Assembly: GCA_047619685.1 (NCBI GenBank)
Contig: JBLHLC010000019.1
Coordinates: 17,339 to 81,338 of the forward strand
Source of the DNA: JABDJZ01 sp047619685
Lineage (GTDB): Bacteria > Bacteroidota > Rhodothermia > Rhodothermales > UBA10348
Length of the DNA: 64,000 nt
Direction: 5' to 3'
Shown: in pieces, positions 23,972 through 31,888 of the stretch
Layout: each line of letters begins with the position of its first letter
How positions within the stretch are numbered: the first letter of the stretch is position 1
Position numbers and translations under genes: made by a program
Notes under the pieces: generated by a model
Databases searched by the model: none
Told to the model about the DNA's origin: nothing
The model's input: the letters and a program-made list of their open reading frames with translations, nothing else

Positions 23972-25246
23972 GTGCTTTATCCAGTTCTTATTGTCATCGC
24001 GCTGGCTCTGAGCGCGTTCTTCTCGGGCTCCGAGATAGCCTTTGTCACGGCCAACCGGCTCCGGGTTGAGGTCGTCGCGCGCCGCGGAGGGATTAGCGGG
24101 CCAATTGTGCAGCGGTTCCTCAAGGATCCGTCGACGCTCCTGACCACAACGCTGGTCGGTAACAACCTCTCGCTGGTCGTGTATTCCACGTTGCTGGCGG
24201 TCTTCCTGGATCCACCGCTCTCCTCTTTCTACGCGGGTGTGCTTGGGTTGTCTTCTCAGCCCGCGGATATACTGATTCTGTTGACACAGACCGTTGTGGG
24301 ATCCGTAGTGGTACTTGTGTTCGGAGAGATCATTCCAAAATCGTTGATGCGCCAGGTGGCAAGTCAAGCCGTGTTTTGGCTGGCCGTTCCGCTCAGGATC
24401 ACCTACGTGATTCTGCTTCCCTTGATCAAGGTGGCGGGGCTTGCGGCCACCATCATTGTTCGTCTTGCCAAAGGAGACAAGGAGTCGCTTTCCCAATTCA
24501 TTCGAAGGGACTTCGAGATGATGATCAAGGAGAGCAAGCTGAGCGGAGACCTGGATCTGGACGAGGACGAGAGTACGTTGCTGTCCAACGTCTTCGCCAT
24601 GGGTACAATCCGGGTAAGGGAGTCCATGGTAGCACGCACGGAAATTGCGTCGGTCGAGGAGAACACCTCACTGGAGGTCCTGCTGGCCGAGTTCATCAAG
24701 ACCGGTCATTCCAAGCTGCCAGTGTATCGGGAGAACATCGACAACATCGTCGGGGTAGCCTTTGCTTACGACATGTTCGATGAGCCTGGCTCTCTTGCGG
24801 ACATGATGCGAGAAGCCTCGTTTATTCCCGAAACGAAGCTGTCGATGACCCAGCTCCGGGACTTTCTGGAGGCCAAGACCTCCATTGCTATCGTGATCGA
24901 CGAGTACGGAGGCACGGCCGGACTGGTAACGGCAGAAGATCTCCTGGAGGAGTTGTTCGGCGATATCCAGGACGAATTCGATATCGAATCGAACATCATC
25001 CGCAAAGTCGACGACCGAACCCTGATCGTCTCAGCCCGGCTGGAGCTGCAGGAGTTGAGCGAAAAGGCCGGCTGGGTCTTACCGGAAGGGGACTACGAAA
25101 CGGTTGCGGGTTACCTGCTCGACAGACTGGGTCGCATCCCCGCGCAGCATGACGAGGTTGAACACGACGGCTACAGGTTCACCATCATGGAGTCCACAGC
25201 CAATCGGCTGGAACTGCTTCGCGTTCGGAAGATGGAGGACGAGTAA
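23972..25246 (+). CDS. CNNM/CorC (hemolysin-family) membrane transporter
   Basis: A 424-aa protein starting from GTG. Domains are an N-terminal CNNM membrane domain of 3-4 helices (SAFFSGSEIAFVTANRLRVE, VGNNLSLVVYSTLLAVFL, VFGEIIPKSLMRQVA), a CBS pair (about 205-330: SMVARTEIASVEENTSLE... IAIVIDEYGGTAGLVTAEDLLEELFGDIQDE) and a C-terminal CorC_HlyC domain (about 345-424). Family members move Mg2+ or support ion homeostasis. In Bacteroidota the related GldE is linked to gliding, but no gld genes are seen here. Confidence 0.92.
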   Translation: MLYPVLIVIALALSAFFSGSEIAFVTANRLRVEVVARRGGISGPIVQRFLKDPSTLLTTTLVGNNLSLVVYSTLLAVFLDPPLSSFYAGVLGLSSQPADILILLTQTVVGSVVVLVFGEIIPKSLMRQVASQAVFWLAVPLRITYVILLPLIKVAGLAATIIVRLAKGDKESLSQFIRRDFEMMIKESKLSGDLDLDEDESTLLSNVFAMGTIRVRESMVARTEIASVEENTSLEVLLAEFIKTGHSKLPVYRENIDNIVGVAFAYDMFDEPGSLADMMREASFIPETKLSMTQLRDFLEAKTSIAIVIDEYGGTAGLVTAEDLLEELFGDIQDEFDIESNIIRKVDDRTLIVSARLELQELSEKAGWVLPEGDYETVAGYLLDRLGRIPAQHDEVEHDGYRFTIMESTANRLELLRVRKMEDE

Positions 25247-25258
25247 CGAGACTGGCGC

Positions 25259-25783
25259 CTATTGGGCGGCGAAAGTCCGTACTAGCTTGAGGTGTGTGTC
25301 TACGACCTCAACCAGCCCAAGTTTTTCGAGGCGCCGCACAGGCGATTCCGGAAGTCCCGGCGGCGAGACCCGGCCCATCCAGAGCTCCATTTTGTCCTTC
25401 AGCGCCAGAGGTCCGGGAAGTTTGCCAGAGGGGAAGTGGGCTTCGTAGAAGGACAATTTGCGTCCAATCCGCTCAAACGTTCCCGTCTCAGTCTCCATGA
25501 CGGCTTCAGCGTCGCCCATGAGCATCTGCGCACCCACCACATAATCGCGGTAGGACAGCGTCAGCCTGCCAATGGCGGCAGCCACGGACGGATCGTCACG
25601 CAGGGACCGGGCGGTGACCACGCTCACAAGCGCCATACACTCTTCCGCGACAAGTTCTGGATCTGAACCCGTCATGGAATCGACCAGTGTGGAGGCCAGG
25701 TGCTGGGCCGTAGTGAGCGCGCCCAGCGTTGCAAACGCAGTCAGGGCAGCTAGCCTGCCGGGGCGCTCTTCTACCTGAGTCAC
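25259..25783 (-). CDS. Unknown 174-aa protein at the end of the FloA operon
   Basis: I place the start at the GTG at 25783 because it overlaps the stop of the preceding gene (GTGA); the frame upstream is shared sequence with that gene. The protein begins VTQVEERPGRLAALTAF, is mostly helical and ends in a short basic/hydrophobic segment (VRRLEKLGLVEVVDTHLKLVRTFAAQ) that could be a winged-helix-like tail. I do not recognise it. It is the last gene of the minus-strand operon and faces the CNNM gene with a 12-base gap. Confidence 0.65.
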   Translation of the reverse strand: MTQVEERPGRLAALTAFATLGALTTAQHLASTLVDSMTGSDPELVAEECMALVSVVTARSLRDDPSVAAAIGRLTLSYRDYVVGAQMLMGDAEAVMETETGTFERIGRKLSFYEAHFPSGKLPGPLALKDKMELWMGRVSPPGLPESPVRRLEKLGLVEVVDTHLKLVRTFAAQ

Positions 25784-26001
25784 GCGTCCAGGCGCTCTAT
25801 ATCCCGCACCGTAACGGGACGCCCCCACATGTGCATGGTAAACACCGTAGCCGACTCCGCCGAAAAGCTGATTTTCGTGCCGTCCTTCTTGAACGCGTCT
25901 GGCAGGTCGACCGGATAGAGATCCTCACCATCGTCGGTCACGATCCCAAAGAAGCCCCCTTCCAGATTCACCCGGCAAACGGTTCCGGTTGATTTTGGCA
26001 T
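25780..26001 (-). CDS. Small beta-rich protein of unknown function
   Basis: A 73-aa protein (MPKSTGTVCRVNLEGGFFGIVTDDGEDLYPVDLP...) whose alternating pattern suggests an OB-fold-like barrel. Its ATG directly follows the dodecin stop, and its stop overlaps the next start by 4 bases, so translation is coupled on both sides. Similar short proteins are found widely, but I cannot give a function. Confidence 0.75.
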   Translation of the reverse strand: MPKSTGTVCRVNLEGGFFGIVTDDGEDLYPVDLPDAFKKDGTKISFSAESATVFTMHMWGRPVTVRDIERLDA

Positions 26002-26199
26002 TCAGGTGATGACAAACGTGACCTTCGCGTTCACGCGATAGCCGGTGATCTTCCCGTCTCTAACGCGCGCCTGGATGCCCTTGGCATACACGCTCCGAAT
26101 TCCACGTACCGACTTTCCAGCCTCTTCAACCGCATTCTCAAGAGCGTTCTCGAGGGTGTCGCCTTCAGCAATGACTTCGATGACTTTGGCAATAGACAT
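26002..26199 (-). CDS. Dodecin
   Basis: A 65-aa dodecameric flavin-storage protein. I chose the ATG giving MSIAKVIEVIAEG, the normal dodecin start. It has the GDTLENALENAVEEAGKSVRGIRSVYAKGIQARVRDGKITGYRVNAKVTFVI pattern seen throughout the family. Dodecin binds riboflavin/FMN or FAD and buffers free flavin. Its start is 4 bases after the floA stop. Confidence 0.92.
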   Translation of the reverse strand: MSIAKVIEVIAEGDTLENALENAVEEAGKSVRGIRSVYAKGIQARVRDGKITGYRVNAKVTFVIT

Positions 26200-26203
26200 G
26201 GTC

Positions 26204-27196
26204 TTAGGACTCTGTTCCAGGCTTGGTCTCGGCGCCCCCAATGGAGGAACGCATGGAGGTATCTGCCTGAAGGTTCTTTAGGTTGTAATAATCCATGACG
26301 CCCAGATTACCCGAGCGAAAGGCCTCCGATATGGCCTTGGGAATCTCCGCCTCGGCCAGGACGACCTTGGCGCGCGCTTCCTGGACAGAAGCAATCATCT
26401 CCTGCTCGCGAGCCACGGCGGCGGCTCGCCGCTCTTCCGCTTTGGCGCGCGCAATCTTGAGGTCCGCGTCTGCCTGATCCATCTGGAGCTTGGCTCCGAT
26501 GTTCTCGCCTACATCAACATCGGCGATATCAATTGACAAGATCTCGAAGGCCGTCCCGGAATCCAGTCCCTTGGCCAGAACCACCTTGGAGATGGAGTCC
26601 GGGTTTTCCAACACTTCCTTGTGGGTGGCTGAGGAGCCAATCGTAGAGACGATTCCTTCCCCCACACGGGCGATGATGGTCTCTTCGCCGGCTCCACCAA
26701 CCAGGCGCTCTATGTTGGCGCGAACCGTGACGCGGGCAATGGCGCGCACCTGAATGCCGTCTTTCGCCACAGCGGAAACGGCCGGCGTCTCAATCACCTT
26801 TGGATTGACAGAAACCTGAACGGCTTCGAAAACATTGCGCCCGGCCAGATCAATCGCAGTAGCGCGCTCGAACGTCAGGTCAATGTTCGCCTTGTCGGCT
26901 GAAATCAGTGCATTGATGACCATCTGGACGTTGCCACCAGCCAGATAGTGCGCTTCCAACTGTGGGGCTTCAAGGAAAATACCCGCCTTGTGTGCAGTAA
27001 TCAGGGGGCGGACAATGAGTGTTGGGGGGACTTTGCGAAGACGCATCCCTACCAGGTCCCGCATCAGTTTGATTTTGACGCCGGAGAAATACGCCGTGAT
27101 GTACAGGCCCACCGGGACGAAGTACAGAAAGATCATCGCGAAGACCAGGATCAAGGCGATGAGCAGGAATGGGCCCGCTTCCACTAGAGTTTCCAT
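26204..27196 (-). CDS. floA: Flotillin-like protein FloA
   Basis: A 330-aa membrane-scaffold protein (UPF0365) that organises functional membrane microdomains. It has an N-terminal membrane helix (FLLIALILVFAMIFLYFVPVGLYITAYFSG), a PHB/SPFH region (VKIKLMRDLVGMRLRKVPP... KDGIQVRAIARVTVRANIERLVGGAGEETIIARVGEGIV), and a C-terminal Ala/Glu-rich coiled coil with EA repeats. A partner NfeD is not adjacent. Its start comes 2 bases after the moaC stop. Confidence 0.95.
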   Translation of the reverse strand: METLVEAGPFLLIALILVFAMIFLYFVPVGLYITAYFSGVKIKLMRDLVGMRLRKVPPTLIVRPLITAHKAGIFLEAPQLEAHYLAGGNVQMVINALISADKANIDLTFERATAIDLAGRNVFEAVQVSVNPKVIETPAVSAVAKDGIQVRAIARVTVRANIERLVGGAGEETIIARVGEGIVSTIGSSATHKEVLENPDSISKVVLAKGLDSGTAFEILSIDIADVDVGENIGAKLQMDQADADLKIARAKAEERRAAAVAREQEMIASVQEARAKVVLAEAEIPKAISEAFRSGNLGVMDYYNLKNLQADTSMRSSIGGAETKPGTES

Positions 27197-27198
27197 GG

Positions 27199-27699
27199 CT
27201 ATAGACTGTCCTTGCGGTAATTACCGCTTTGGCCACCTGTTTTGGTGATGAGGTGGATGTCGTGAATGCGCATGCCTTTTGAGACAGACTTGCACATATC
27301 GTAGATCGTGAGTGCGGCCACGGAGACAGCCGTGAGGGCCTCCATTTCGACGCCCGTGGAGCCTGTCGTTTTGGCAAACGCACGAACCTCCACAGACTGG
27401 GTGTTTTCTTCCAGGGTCAGTTCCACATCGATCCCGCCCAGCATTACATCATGGCAAAGCGGGATGAGCCGGCTGGTTTGCTTGGCCCCCATGATCCCGG
27501 CAAGCTGAGCCGTGGACAGTACGTCGCCCTTTCGGATGCGCTGCTCCTTGACCAGGACGAAAGCCTCCTCGCCCAGGAGTACGCGGCCTGTGGCAACCGC
27601 CGTGCGGACCGTGTTCGACTTTGCCGATACATCAACCATGTGGACCCCCCCGCGAGGGTCCAGGTGCGTCAGAGCGGAAACGTCAGGATCTTCCATCAT
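27199..27699 (-). CDS. moaC: Cyclic pyranopterin monophosphate synthase
   Basis: Second step of molybdenum cofactor biosynthesis. It has LTHLDPRGGVHMVDVSAKSNTVRTA, LIPLCHDV and the C-terminal EMEALTAVSVAALTIYDMCKSVSKGM with conserved Lys/Met positions. I chose the ATG at 27699 (166 aa) because E. coli MoaC is 161 aa. The frame is open back to a TTG at 27792 that overlaps the moaA stop, so a coupled, longer start is possible. It is paired with moaA upstream; no other moa genes are in the window. Confidence 0.93.
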   Translation of the reverse strand: MMEDPDVSALTHLDPRGGVHMVDVSAKSNTVRTAVATGRVLLGEEAFVLVKEQRIRKGDVLSTAQLAGIMGAKQTSRLIPLCHDVMLGGIDVELTLEENTQSVEVRAFAKTTGSTGVEMEALTAVSVAALTIYDMCKSVSKGMRIHDIHLITKTGGQSGNYRKDSL

Positions 27700-27781
27700 G
27701 AGTTTGGATTCGCGAAGTGGGCTCGGTATGGGCACCTGTCGAAGATAGCCGGACTCTTTGGGTACGGCAAGCAGATTTGGG

Positions 27782-28795
27782 TCATCCGCCAATAAGGATC
27801 ATCGGCCGGTTGGGCTGCTGCGAGATCGCAAGCATCCCATCGTGGGCGGCCTTCTTGGCCATAACTACGGGCCGGATCAGGCGGTCCAGGTCTGCATCAT
27901 CCGCGCCGCCCCGGATGGCGTCGCGAAGACTCAGGCCGTCTTGACCGAACAGGCACGTGCGCAGGCTTCCGTCCGCATTCAGACGAATGCGGTTGCACCC
28001 GCTGCAGAACTTGGCGGTCATCGAGGAGATAAATCCTACGGTGCCGACGGCGCCGGGAATCTGGTAGTCTGTGCTGACGGCGTTGGCGTGGGCTTGCGTA
28101 GCGGCCAGGGCCGGCCATTCCGCCCGGACGGTATCCAGCATTTCCTGGAAGGGCACCATCTCTCCGCTGTCCCACCCGTTGCCCGCAAAGGGCATGTACT
28201 CAATGAACCGGATCGACAACGGCCGGTCAATCGAGAGACGCGCAAAGTCCAGTATCTCGTCCTCATTCTGACCGCGGAGCACCACGCAGTTCACCTTGGT
28301 GCTCGCAAAGCCTTGAGCCAGCGAAGCGTCTATGGCGCTGAGGACTATCTGCAGGCCTTTACGACGGGTGATGGCCTTGAAGCGATCCTCCCGAAGTGTG
28401 TCGAGAGAGATGTTGATGTGTGTCAGGCCTGCCGACTTGAGGGCCGGTAGGCGTTCTTCCAGCAGCAACCCGTTGGTCGTGATGGCAAGGGCCTCCAGCC
28501 CGCCAATGGCCCCCAAAGACTCGATCAGGGCAACAACGTCCTTCCTGACCAGGGGCTCGCCGCCGGTGAGCCGGATCTTTCGCACGCCGCGACTGACGAA
28601 AAACCGCGCGAGACGCTCGATCTCCTCAAACGTGAGCATTTCGTCTCTGGGCTTCAGAGGCACGCCGTCTGCCGGCATACAATACACGCACCGCAAGTTG
28701 CAGCGCTCCGTCAACGAAATGCGGAGATAGTCGTGGAACCGGCCGAATGAATCGGTCAGGGTCTCTGGTCTGTATGCAGCGGAGTCGGGTTTCAT
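27782..28795 (-). CDS. moaA: GTP 3',8-cyclase (MoaA)
   Basis: Radical-SAM enzyme that starts molybdenum cofactor synthesis from GTP. The 337-aa protein has the N-terminal cluster motif CNLRCVYC and the C-terminal second cluster CSGCNRIRLNADGSLRTCLF, both complete. The GG motif expected at the C-terminus is present (PMILIGG). It overlaps the amidohydrolase stop by the ATGA sequence, so translation is coupled to that gene. Confidence 0.96.
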   Translation of the reverse strand: MKPDSAAYRPETLTDSFGRFHDYLRISLTERCNLRCVYCMPADGVPLKPRDEMLTFEEIERLARFFVSRGVRKIRLTGGEPLVRKDVVALIESLGAIGGLEALAITTNGLLLEERLPALKSAGLTHINISLDTLREDRFKAITRRKGLQIVLSAIDASLAQGFASTKVNCVVLRGQNEDEILDFARLSIDRPLSIRFIEYMPFAGNGWDSGEMVPFQEMLDTVRAEWPALAATQAHANAVSTDYQIPGAVGTVGFISSMTAKFCSGCNRIRLNADGSLRTCLFGQDGLSLRDAIRGGADDADLDRLIRPVVMAKKAAHDGMLAISQQPNRPMILIGG

Positions 28796-30492
28796 TTGGC
28801 GTAGACCTGCTGGCCTTCTACCCAGGTTTCCAATACCCGCACATCAAGGATATCAGGCCCCGGAACGGTCATGATGTCTCCCGAAAGAACCACGAAATCT
28901 GCCCATTTGCCAGGGGAGAGAGATCCGATCGATTCTTCCTGGAAGCCCGCGTACGCCGCGTCCATGGTGAACCCACGCAGTGTTTCTTCCCGGGTCAACC
29001 GTTCCTCTGCGTGCCATCCTCCCTCAGGCCAGCTGGCCGCGTCTTGTCTGGTTACTCCCGCGTAGAAGCCCAGAAGCGGATCCACCTGCTCCACCGGGAA
29101 ATCTGAACCCAGAGCCAACCTTCCGCCGCTGTTCAGGAAGCTTCTCCAGGCGTATGCGCCACGAATCCGGCCGGGCCCGATCCTGTCTTCGGCCCAGTAC
29201 ATGTCGCTGGTCGCATGGGTCGGTTGCATCGAAGCGATGATCCCCAAGCTGGCGTGGCGCTCGATGTCCTCCACGGCCACCACCTGCGCGTGTTCATTGC
29301 GGTGACGCTGGTCAGGCCGAATCCCCGCTGCCTCGTAGGTATCCAGCAAAAGACGATTGCCGGCATCGCCGATCGCATGGCTGTTGACCTGATAGCCACA
29401 CGCGAGAGCCTCCGCCACCAGGGTCCGATAGTCCTCTGGAGACGTTCGAAGAAGCCCCCGATTGCCCGGGTCATCCGTGTAGTCTTCCAGAAGTGCGGCG
29501 CCCCGGCTTCCCAGAGCCCCATCGAGGTACAATTTGACCGACCTGACTGTCAGGCGATCTCCGTAGTCGATGAGGTGATTGTTGCAATACGCGTCAAACG
29601 AGAGCCCGGGCTCGGTCATGGCATAAAGCCGCGCGGTGAACTTGCCGTCGTCTATGAACCGCTTGACGCGTTCCAGGAAGGCCATGTCAGCGCCGGCCTC
29701 GTGCACCGCGGTTATGCCAAACCTGGCCATCTCTTCCAGCGCAGTTTCCAGTCCTCGTTCCAGATCTTCTTCGGAGAACGGCGGGACGTGAACGCCGACC
29801 AGAAATTCCGCGTTGTCGATGAACAGTCCCGTCGGGGTGCCGGATGCATCGCGGGTAATGACACCGCCCGGGGGATCGGGCGCCACTGCTATGGCGTCTT
29901 CGCCGGCTATCCGGAGAGCGGCAGAGTTTGCCCACATTGCGTGGCCGTCAATCCGCTCGAGCCAGACGGGTCTGTCGGGGAATGCGGCATCAAGGTCTGT
30001 GCGGGTGGGAAAGTCCGTGTCGGCCCAATCGTTTTGGTCCCAGCCTCGCCCCAGAATCCAGGCATCCTCCGAAAGGCCCGCCGCGAACGACCGCAGTCGG
30101 GAGATGATTTCCTTCACGCTCTGTGTGCCGGTGAGATCTGCCGACAGTCGCATGGTGGCCAGGTTGCGCACGTGGGCATGCGCATCAATCAGGCCCGGAA
30201 TCACCGCGGCGCCGGCCAGGTCAATTCTGCGGGCGCCGGGAGCCAGGCCGGCCAGTTCCTCTCCGTTGCCGACGGCGGCGACCCGGCCATCCTGAACCAG
30301 CAAGGCCTCGACGTTTGGCTGCCCCTGGTCCATAGTGTAAATGTTTCCATTCACCAGCAGCAATGCGGTGGACTCCTCCTGGGCGGATTGGCAGCCAGGA
30401 AGGACAATTAGCGCGGACAGCAAGACCGCAAAACGAACCGCTCTTGCGGCGCCGAAACGCAGCTTCGGGGCACTTCGGGCATCTCTGCTCAT
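28792..30492 (-). CDS. Amidohydrolase lipoprotein (YtcJ-like)
   Basis: An amidohydrolase-superfamily protein; the ATG at 30492 gives 566 aa, and a TTG lies 15 bases upstream. A lipoprotein signal (LLSALIVLPGCQS) anchors it outside the cytoplasm. Metal-binding motifs are visible: IPGLIDAHAHV, AVHEAGAD, SHAIGDAGNR, NEHAQVV and LALGSDFPVEQVDP. Domain order fits YtcJ/Amidohydro_3 enzymes with broad or unknown amide substrates. It heads the operon that continues into moaA; the 163-bp repeat lies 30 bases before its ATG. Confidence 0.9.
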   Translation of the reverse strand: MSRDARSAPKLRFGAARAVRFAVLLSALIVLPGCQSAQEESTALLLVNGNIYTMDQGQPNVEALLVQDGRVAAVGNGEELAGLAPGARRIDLAGAAVIPGLIDAHAHVRNLATMRLSADLTGTQSVKEIISRLRSFAAGLSEDAWILGRGWDQNDWADTDFPTRTDLDAAFPDRPVWLERIDGHAMWANSAALRIAGEDAIAVAPDPPGGVITRDASGTPTGLFIDNAEFLVGVHVPPFSEEDLERGLETALEEMARFGITAVHEAGADMAFLERVKRFIDDGKFTARLYAMTEPGLSFDAYCNNHLIDYGDRLTVRSVKLYLDGALGSRGAALLEDYTDDPGNRGLLRTSPEDYRTLVAEALACGYQVNSHAIGDAGNRLLLDTYEAAGIRPDQRHRNEHAQVVAVEDIERHASLGIIASMQPTHATSDMYWAEDRIGPGRIRGAYAWRSFLNSGGRLALGSDFPVEQVDPLLGFYAGVTRQDAASWPEGGWHAEERLTREETLRGFTMDAAYAGFQEESIGSLSPGKWADFVVLSGDIMTVPGPDILDVRVLETWVEGQQVYAK

Positions 30493-30521
30493 GGGAGCCG
30501 TAGACAATGTGGGTGGGGTCT

Positions 30522-30684
30522 AGAAGGCTGTTGAATAAGTGGCGCACACCATTCTACGGCGGCGGAACGCCATCTGCTGCGTTATCCCTCCTCGCAATGG
30601 CGGTGCCATTACTCGTCGGGACGCCTTACATCTGACATTCCGGCGCTCGTAGCCTGGCATACTCCACTTATTCAACAGCCTTCT
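30522..30684. repeat. 163-bp dispersed inverted-repeat element, copy 1
   Basis: The ends form a perfect 21-bp inverted repeat (left starts AGAAGGCTGTTGAATAAG; right is its complement). The second copy, 56688-56850, has the same length and about 15 differences. Several differences in the arms are compensatory. It has an internal short hairpin (GCCAT...ATGGC). It contains no gene and no target-site duplication that I can see. It looks like a MITE/REP-type element. Confidence 0.9.
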
Positions 30685-30725
30685 TGGCTACCACGGCCGA
30701 AGGCTTTCGTTTCGAGTGCCAGCCA

Positions 30726-31178
30726 TCAGTCTGTACCCAGTTTCTCCACCCACAGCGTGACCGGTCCGTCGTTCACGAGGCTTACGTCCATCATCGCCCC
30801 GAAAACGCCTGTCGGGACCGGTCTGCCCGTCAGCACTTCCATGCGACGAACGAACGCTTCATAGAGCGGCTCGGCCAGACTGGGATGGGCGGAGTCCACA
30901 AACGAAGGCCGGTTGCCTTTCGCCGTGTTTCCGTACAGGGTGAATTGGGACACGACCAGAACCTCCCCGCCCACATCCGTGATCGAGCGATTCATGAGGC
31001 CCTCCTCGTCGGGGAAGATTCGAAGGTTCGCGCACTTGCGCGCCAGCCATTCCAGTTCTTTCTCCGTGTCAGACTTGTGAACCCCCAACAGAATCAGAAG
31101 GCCTGCATCAATGCGCCCCACTTCAATACCATCGACCGCGACGGACGCACGTTTTACGCGCTGAACGAGAGCTACCAT
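30726..31178 (-). CDS. dtd: D-aminoacyl-tRNA deacylase
   Basis: Removes D-amino acids mis-attached to tRNA. I chose the ATG at 31178 giving 150 aa (MVALVQRVKRASVAVDG), the standard Dtd length; the frame upstream of it lies antisense in content to no known gene and overlaps rdgB. Family motifs are VVSQFTLYGNTAKGNRPSF and the Gly-cisPro-containing NDGPVTLWVE at the C-terminus. It follows rdgB on the same strand by 34 bases. Confidence 0.95.
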   Translation of the reverse strand: MVALVQRVKRASVAVDGIEVGRIDAGLLILLGVHKSDTEKELEWLARKCANLRIFPDEEGLMNRSITDVGGEVLVVSQFTLYGNTAKGNRPSFVDSAHPSLAEPLYEAFVRRMEVLTGRPVPTGVFGAMMDVSLVNDGPVTLWVEKLGTD

Positions 31179-31212
31179 GACGGGCGGGAATCTATCTGTG
31201 ACGAGGCCGGAG

Positions 31213-31827
31213 TCACCAGGTTTTGAGGTCATCCAGAAAGGCCTGCATGGCGCGCCCGCGGTGGCTGATCGTGTTCTTCCGGGCGGAGGACAATTCGGCG
31301 AAGGTGCCCGACTCTCCGTCCGGCTTGAACAGCGGATCGTACCCGAAGCCGCCCTCGCCGCGCGCACTATCCAGAATGCTGCCGCGACAGACACCCTCGT
31401 ATGTCCGCGTGGATGTGCCGTCCACATAGACAATCGCGGTTCGAAATTGCGCCGAACGATCCGACTGGCCAGACAGCTCGCGCAGCAGCTTGGCCATGTT
31501 GCGTGCGGCGTCTCCGTCCGGTCCCGCGTATCGGGCCGAGAGAACTCCGGGCCGGCCGCCCAGGGAAAAGACCTCCAGTCCGGTGTCGTCGCCCAGTGAG
31601 GGGATGCCAGAAAGCTCGAAGAGCGCACGCGCCTTCTTTTCTGCATTCCCCTGAAGGGTCGTGGCGTCCTCGACAACGGCCGGGGCATTCACGCTCGCTG
31701 ACGACAGCAGCATTCCGACATGCCCTTCCAGAAGCTCCCGGAATTCGGTCAGCTTTCCGGGATTGGATGTGGCAACAAGGAGTGTGGGGAGTTTTGACAC
31801 GCGCCGCGAGTAGTCTTGAGTGGACAC
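31213..31827 (-). CDS. rdgB: XTP/dITP pyrophosphatase (RdgB/HAM1)
   Basis: Hydrolyses non-canonical purine triphosphates to keep them out of DNA and RNA. The 204-aa frame starts with GTG; a second GTG 9 codons on (VSKLPTLLVATSNPGK) may be the real start. Motifs: LLVATSNPGKLTEFRELL, SLGDDTGLEVFSLGGRPGVLSARYAG, GEGGFGYDPLFKPDG and ISHRGRAM. It is divergent from the sulfatase with a 61-base spacer. Confidence 0.94.
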   Translation of the reverse strand: MSTQDYSRRVSKLPTLLVATSNPGKLTEFRELLEGHVGMLLSSASVNAPAVVEDATTLQGNAEKKARALFELSGIPSLGDDTGLEVFSLGGRPGVLSARYAGPDGDAARNMAKLLRELSGQSDRSAQFRTAIVYVDGTSTRTYEGVCRGSILDSARGEGGFGYDPLFKPDGESGTFAELSSARKNTISHRGRAMQAFLDDLKTW

Positions 31828-31888
31828 AAAAGTAAGGGAGGGGCGGGTGGGGGACTCGTAGATTAGGGCTCGCCTTCCTACCCTCGAT

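Noticed and set aside
29215..30411. 398-codon plus-strand open frame
   Set aside because: It is antisense to the amidohydrolase, whose metal motifs run through the whole span. The antisense protein shows no recognisable motif.
31179..31688. Extended dtd reading frame of 320 residues
   Set aside because: The extra 170 residues overlap rdgB on the same strand in another frame and are Arg/Pro/Ser-rich without resemblance. Dtd is normally about 150 aa, which the ATG at 31178 gives.
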